Source: CAZTAR01 sp043813895
Lineage (GTDB): Bacteria; Planctomycetota; Phycisphaerae; UBA1845; UTPLA1
Direction: 5' to 3'
Assembly (NCBI GenBank): GCA_043813895.1
Contig: JBDRKQ010000025.1
Location: 1 to 8,709, forward strand
Length of the DNA stretch: 8,709 bases
This document shows positions 5,465-8,709 of the stretch, piece by piece. A model generated the notes under the pieces. That model ran no database searches. It saw only the letters and a list, made by a program, of their open reading frames with translations, and was not told where the DNA came from. The translations under genes and the position numbers were made by a program. The number at the start of each line of letters is the position of its first letter. Positions within the stretch are counted from its first letter, which is position 1.

Positions 5465-5845
5465 CTACCCGAGAGGCACATAAGCAGCGGCACAACGCGG
5501 CGTCTCCCAGACTCTGACCTTGCTCACGCGGACGGACGACGGCAACGCAGGCGCGAAACGGTCGTGGATGTGTTTCGCGATGAGTTCTGTCGAAGGGTTG
5601 CACTCGGCAAAGGGCGATAACTCGTCGAGTCGCTCGTTGTTAAGCCCCTCCGTAATTTTCGATATATCGTGTTGCAGGCCCTGAAAATCCGCAACGACCC
5701 CCGCATCGTCCAGGTCGCCCGTCGATCGCAGGAAGACCTCGACCCGCCAGTTGTGGCTGTGGCGAGGTTCGTACTCGCCGTCTGCGGATTTGAGCCGATG
5801 CTCGGCGGTGAACTCGGAAACCAGGAGTAGTTCGTATGCGTGCAT
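5465..5845 (-). CDS. 6-pyruvoyl-tetrahydropterin synthase / QueD family protein (COG0720), atypical active site
   Basis: A 126-residue protein with the tetrahydropterin-synthase fold signature: FTAEH (12-16), HSHNWRVEV (29-37), GVVADFQGLQ (49-58), NPSTELIAKHI (83-93) and VRVWETPRCAAAY (110-122). His16, His29 and His31 would bind zinc. Family members act on 7,8-dihydroneopterin triphosphate to make queuosine precursors, tetrahydrobiopterin or, in PTPS-III types, a folate intermediate. The Cys of CxxxHGH is Tyr25, and the Asp-His of the LDHxxLN motif align with Asn69-Asn70. Glu26 gives an ExxH arrangement like PTPS-III, which uses Glu instead of Cys. HGH is HSH. The gene has a strong ribosome site (GGAGAG, 6 nt before ATG), starts 31 bp after the membrane-protein gene and may be co-transcribed with it. 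The family is secure, the reaction is not. Confidence 0.85.
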   Translation of the reverse strand: MHAYELLLVSEFTAEHRLKSADGEYEPRHSHNWRVEVFLRSTGDLDDAGVVADFQGLQHDISKITEGLNNERLDELSPFAECNPSTELIAKHIHDRFAPALPSSVRVSKVRVWETPRCAAAYVPLG

Positions 5846-5867
5846 GCGTTCTCTCCGAGGGGGGAGT

Positions 5868-5888
5868 TGTCAGTGGCTAGCTGTCAGT
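5868..5888. repeat. 14-bp-period TGTCAGT repeat across the end of the GT-C gene
   Basis: TGTCAGT occurs at 5868-5874 and 5882-5888. On the minus strand this reads ACTGACAGCTAGCCACTGACA, similar to the short ACTGACAACTGACAAC tracts I recall as dispersed intergenic repeats in several bacterial groups. It supplies the last residues (TDS) and the stop codon of the upstream gene. Confidence 0.35.
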
Positions 5889-7319
5889 ACGCCTGTTCAT
5901 GGCATTTGGTGACATCGTCGCTCCGAATACCAGGATCAACGCAGGCGCCAACTGCATGAAGAGGCGCGACGGCGTTTGGTCGTTCAGGGCGAAGCGAGCC
6001 TGATCTGTAAAGAGAAACACGGCTGCCTGGAAGCCGCACAATGCGAGTGCGAGCAGGACGGCCGTGTTCCTCACGCTGGAACCGTTTCGGCCGTATGAGG
6101 GACCGTCCACGGGCAAACTCCGCCCCGGCTCGCCGGGACTCCGCGTGCCCATGCCACCCCGCCAAGCTCGGCTGCCCCGTACAACCAAGTGCACCGTCGC
6201 TGCCAACAGGCCCCAGAACAGGAAATGAAAAGAGGACCACCCCAAAACGTGCTGGCAGAGGCGGGGCCAAACGTCGGAATGATAGCCGAGGGCTGCCGTC
6301 GCATCGGTTTGTTCTGAGAAATCCACGAGCGCGAAAACAAGCAGCCCGATGGTTGCCGTGGCAACGGCAACGACGGCACGAGTGCGGCGTGACCACGCGC
6401 GAACGAGTCGCCAGGAAGTCAGCAGCAGGACAAAGACTGTGATCGCCGCGAGGGCCGCGCTTTCGCGCTTAAGACAGGCAGTCACCAGGACGAACATACC
6501 GGCGAGGCACAGATGACGCCGCATCCCCGTCGCCTGCCACATCAGCAGGAAGAGAACGGTGGACGCGAGAAACGCCGCGAGGATCAGGTCGGCGTAGCCT
6601 GGTCGATAGACGTGGATAATGAGCAAGGGGAGAGAGCCCACGATGTAGGCCGCAATCCAAGCCTGCGTGGAGGAGAGCCAGCGTCGAAGACCGCCCGCCG
6701 TCAGCAGCACCAGATTGACGAAGTAGAACAGCCAAGGCAGGGTCGCGAGTTGCTCGTGCCACCGCCCGACGACAAGCGGGACCCATGCCGCGACCAGCGA
6801 TACGAAGACGGCGTAGTGGGGGTTTGATCCGCCCATATCATAGGGATGGCCCGACGGCTGGAAGAGTTGGTCGAGGCTTGCGATTACCTTCGCTTTGAAG
6901 AGCCAGATGGAAACGGCGTCGTCACATCGGGCGGGAACGAAGGCGTGTGCGCCGGCCAACAGGTAGAGCTTGATGAGCAGACCGGCGCCGATGATCAGAA
7001 GGATGAAGGATGAAGGATGGAAGCCGTGAGGCGGAGACGGAAGGACGGAGGGTAGAGAATGAAGGATGAAGCGCGAACGGGCTGCGAAGAACCAGAGTAC
7101 GGCGGCGATCAGAGCCATCAGGGCAAGCAACATTCGCGCATGCGATGAGCCGGAAGCAAACGATGCAAAGAGCAGGGCCATCATCATCGCCTGGCCCGCC
7201 AACCAGCCGGCGCCGACGATGAGGAACCTGGACGTGCCGCGATCTCGCAGAGCCGCGACGATGCCCGACCCCGCGGCCCATGGAACGATCAGTGCGGCTG
7301 TCGCCCAGAATGCCGTCAT
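5877..7319 (-). CDS. polytopic membrane protein, probable GT-C family glycosyltransferase
   Basis: A 480-residue integral membrane protein with about 11-13 hydrophobic helices (for example 31-55, 63-80, 104-125, 196-210, 221-236, 244-262, 288-302, 315-333, 418-437, 455-470). In the loop after the fourth helix it has RCDDAVSIWLFKAKVI (131-146), then a Gly/His/Tyr segment (HPYDMGGSNPHYAVF). A paired acidic motif in the first large extracytoplasmic loop, followed by W-x-KA, is the hallmark of GT-C enzymes, which move sugars from polyprenyl-phosphate donors on the outer face of the cytoplasmic membrane. Acceptor and donor are unknown. The ATG overlaps the stop of the gene upstream (ATGA). Two loops look foreign: 82-108 is encoded by GAAGGAT heptamer repeats and 386-418 by GC-rich hairpin-bearing sequence rich in Gly/Arg/Ser/Pro. 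The C-terminus falls in another short repeat. Confidence 0.75.
   Translation of the reverse strand: MTAFWATAALIVPWAAGSGIVAALRDRGTSRFLIVGAGWLAGQAMMMALLFASFASGSSHARMLLALMALIAAVLWFFAARSRFILHSLPSVLPSPPHGFHPSSFILLIIGAGLLIKLYLLAGAHAFVPARCDDAVSIWLFKAKVIASLDQLFQPSGHPYDMGGSNPHYAVFVSLVAAWVPLVVGRWHEQLATLPWLFYFVNLVLLTAGGLRRWLSSTQAWIAAYIVGSLPLLIIHVYRPGYADLILAAFLASTVLFLLMWQATGMRRHLCLAGMFVLVTACLKRESAALAAITVFVLLLTSWRLVRAWSRRTRAVVAVATATIGLLVFALVDFSEQTDATAALGYHSDVWPRLCQHVLGWSSFHFLFWGLLAATVHLVVRGSRAWRGGMGTRSPGEPGRSLPVDGPSYGRNGSSVRNTAVLLALALCGFQAAVFLFTDQARFALNDQTPSRLFMQLAPALILVFGATMSPNAMNRRTDS
6124..6159. repeat. possible dispersed palindromic element inside the GT-C gene
   Basis: CCCGGC (6124-6129) and GCCGGG (6132-6137) form a tight inverted repeat, followed by CGTGCCCATGCCACCCC (6143-6159), a string I associate with planctomycete intergenic repeats. 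It encodes a loop of low complexity (about residues 386-400) between two membrane helices. Multicopy status rests on recollection only. Confidence 0.28.
6998..7070. repeat. GAAGGAT heptamer repeat within coding sequence
   Basis: Three perfect tandem GAAGGAT units (6998-7018) are followed by degenerate purine-rich sequence (GGAAGGACGGAGGG, 7039-7052) and a fourth unit at 7061-7067. On the coding strand this gives SRFILHSLP and HPSSFIL, residues 82-108 of the GT-C protein. HPSSFIL-type tracts are familiar to me as translations of dispersed planctomycete repeats. The array contains no stop codon in the gene frame. Confidence 0.6.
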
Positions 7320-8536
7320 GGCGACTCGCTCCTCGAAAACTCAAGAAGCAATACGTCGGGCGCGTAGGCAGCGATTAGGACGACCGGGCCGATCACCCGC
7401 TCCATTCCGCCGTGCTCTACATCCCTCCACCAAAACGACCTCTTCCCGGAATCGTATGCCGCATCGGTGGCATGAATGACCACCACATAGTCGGGCCGCT
7501 TGGCAGAGAAACCCGAATCCCTGCGCGTTCGTTGGGGCGCGAGCAGGTAGTCCAGTCTGTGTGCAGCCGTGAAAGGGTCGTCGCTGATCACAACGTAGGT
7601 CGAGCCCGGGAGCGTTTGTTGGAGCATCTGCTCGTAGGCCCACGCAATCTCCGGGCCGCTGATGGCGGCCATCTGCTCGGGCCGGGACTTGCCGCCTAGC
7701 TCCCTGACTTCGTCACGGGTCTGCCGCCAGAGGTTCGCCGTGGCCTGCACGTCGGCAACGAACCAAGCGGCCAAAACGATGCCCACGACGGCCACACGGG
7801 AAACGCGGCGACGACGCACGAGACGCGTCAGGCAGTACCAGCCGCAGGCTGCGGCAACGGCGGCAATCAGAAAGTAGTTGAAACCATGCCCCAATATGCT
7901 CGGTCCGCGAATGTAGTTGATGCTGTGGTTGGCATATCGCTCGTGCTCGCCGGCCTGCTGCCATGCAAGCGTAAACCGCTTGGATGGCGGCAAGTCTAGC
8001 AGACTGACAAACTCGATCCGCACCGGGTCTTGCACGTCGGGAAACTGCACGCCTAGGCGGTGAATCTCCGACGGCGGACACGGCAAGCTAAAGACAACGT
8101 CGCCAATCTTCCTGCCCACCGCCGCGGTCTTGGTTTCGAAGTGGAACTCCGGCCGCGGTTCGGTTTGCCACAGCAAGTTGACCGTCGTCGCCTCTGGGCC
8201 GCCATCGAGAAGCTCCGGCCTGGCGACGCGCACGACGAATAGACGGCTCGCGTCGGCGGGCAGACTCAGCGGCGCAGAGATGAGGCTGATCGCCCTGTCG
8301 CCCTGCGGCGCGAGCAACACGCCCTGCGCATCGACGGTTAGCAAGTCGGCATTGACCGCCGCGCCGTCCAGGTCGCGCTGCGAGGAAACCGCCCACTGCC
8401 ACGTCGGCGCCGCCCGCACGAACGGCCGCACCAGTGCGAACGAACCGCCGAGCGCGGCCGCCAGCGCTACGATGAACGCGACCGGCCGCCGTGTTGCGCC
8501 GAAGGAGGGACTCGTGGTGGTTTGTTCTCCCGTCAT
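7316..8536 (-). CDS. membrane protein of unknown function, partner of the GT-C gene
   Basis: A 406-residue protein I do not recognise. It has a helix near the N-terminus (about 18-37), a roughly 180-residue predicted extracytoplasmic domain rich in beta-like stretches (SRLFVVRVARPELL, TTVNLLWQT, PVRIEFVSLLDL), then two close helices (217-237 and 246-265) with RRRRVSR between them. The C-terminal soluble part (about 270-406) contains STYVVISDDPFTAAHRLDYLLAPQRTR (312-338) and PDYVVVIHA (348-356), alternating strand-helix segments. Its stop codon overlaps the start of the GT-C gene, so the two are translated together and the product probably works with that enzyme on the envelope, for instance by holding an acceptor glycan or regulating transfer; this is inference. 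No Shine-Dalgarno is seen before the ATG at 8536, but TAGAAT lies 9 nt upstream, which could give a nearly leaderless mRNA. An inverted repeat CGTGGCC/GGCCACG (8556-8562/8570-8576) lies just upstream. Confidence 0.7.
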   Translation of the reverse strand: MTGEQTTTSPSFGATRRPVAFIVALAAALGGSFALVRPFVRAAPTWQWAVSSQRDLDGAAVNADLLTVDAQGVLLAPQGDRAISLISAPLSLPADASRLFVVRVARPELLDGGPEATTVNLLWQTEPRPEFHFETKTAAVGRKIGDVVFSLPCPPSEIHRLGVQFPDVQDPVRIEFVSLLDLPPSKRFTLAWQQAGEHERYANHSINYIRGPSILGHGFNYFLIAAVAAACGWYCLTRLVRRRRVSRVAVVGIVLAAWFVADVQATANLWRQTRDEVRELGGKSRPEQMAAISGPEIAWAYEQMLQQTLPGSTYVVISDDPFTAAHRLDYLLAPQRTRRDSGFSAKRPDYVVVIHATDAAYDSGKRSFWWRDVEHGGMERVIGPVVLIAAYAPDVLLLEFSRSESP

Positions 8537-8608
8537 GCGCCGGTTATTCTACGGACGTGGCCCGGCGGCGGCCACGCACGAAGAGGTGCTGGTATCGTTG
8601 TGCTATGC

Positions 8609-8669
8609 GGGTGCCACTGGCAGCTTACTGCCAGTGGCGGCCCCGGCGGGCAAGCCGCCCCGGGCACCC
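8609..8669. repeat. REP-like palindromic element
   Basis: A compact structure with an outer 7-bp inverted repeat GGGTGCC (8609-8615) / GGCACCC (8663-8669), an inner perfect 11-bp stem GCCACTGGCAG (8613-8623) / CTGCCAGTGGC (8628-8638) with a CTTA loop, and a second inner stem GGCGG (8645-8649) / CCGCC (8655-8659). The outer and first inner stems share three bases. The form, a cloverleaf of GC-rich palindromes starting GCGGGTGCCACTGG, is one I recall as dispersed in planctomycete genomes. It lies between genes and probably upstream of the membrane-protein operon. An AAGGAG at 8690-8695 beyond it could be a ribosome site for a rightward gene outside the window, but the spacing would be long. Confidence 0.6.
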
Positions 8670-8709
8670 CCACCAGAACCCAACAAACAAAAGGAGATAG
8701 CGGTCCTAA

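Noticed and set aside
8690..8709. AAGGAG near the right edge as a ribosome site for a rightward gene
   Set aside because: No start codon before the window ends; spacing would exceed 13 nt, so no gene can be claimed.

Overview
The window looks like chromosomal DNA from a GC-rich member of the Planctomycetota (Phycisphaerae-like). I infer this from a long prepilin-like protein with an AFTLLELLVV signal and a C-terminal DGHAEY motif, from an mcsA-mcsB pair outside the Firmicutes, and from several short dispersed repeats of a style I associate with planctomycete genomes. No rRNA, tRNA, CRISPR array or transposase is visible. All seven convincing protein genes lie on the minus strand, so transcription runs right to left.

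From the right end, in transcription order: a REP-like palindrome (8609-8669) precedes a two-gene, 4-bp-overlapping unit. It encodes a three-helix membrane protein with a large extracytoplasmic domain (7316-8536) and a polytopic GT-C-like glycosyltransferase (5877-7319). The second gene carries what look like dispersed repeats absorbed into its coding sequence. Next, 31 bp downstream and with its own strong ribosome binding site, is a COG0720 (PTPS/QueD) protein lacking the expected catalytic Cys, Asp and His (5465-5845). A good promoter (TTGACG-N17-TAGGAT) then drives mcsA and mcsB (ATGA overlap), the adaptor and kinase of the protein-arginine phosphorylation system. A 290-bp gap holds a suspected dispersed repeat with a 29-codon reading frame that ends on the start codon of a sugar-phosphate isomerase/epimerase-like TIM-barrel protein (2685-3491). 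After that comes the prepilin-like protein (1540-2532).

The most interesting part is the 592-bp gap between the prepilin gene and a secreted, cysteine-rich protein (123-947). On the minus strand it contains an apparently complete non-coding RNA unit: an extended -10 promoter (TTGAAC-N17-TATACT, 1340-1368), about 270 nt of transcript, a 112-nt rod-like hairpin of six helices (1088-1199) capped by a GAGA (GNRA) tetraloop, a preceding cUUCGg hairpin, and an intrinsic terminator (1060-1088). Several pairs are G-U wobbles possible only in the minus-strand RNA. A segment inside the rod can pair with sequence just past the terminator, so the element is either a stand-alone small RNA or a riboswitch/attenuator-like leader for the secreted protein. 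I do not recognise it as a known RNA class.

All functional assignments come from reading motifs; no database search was run.
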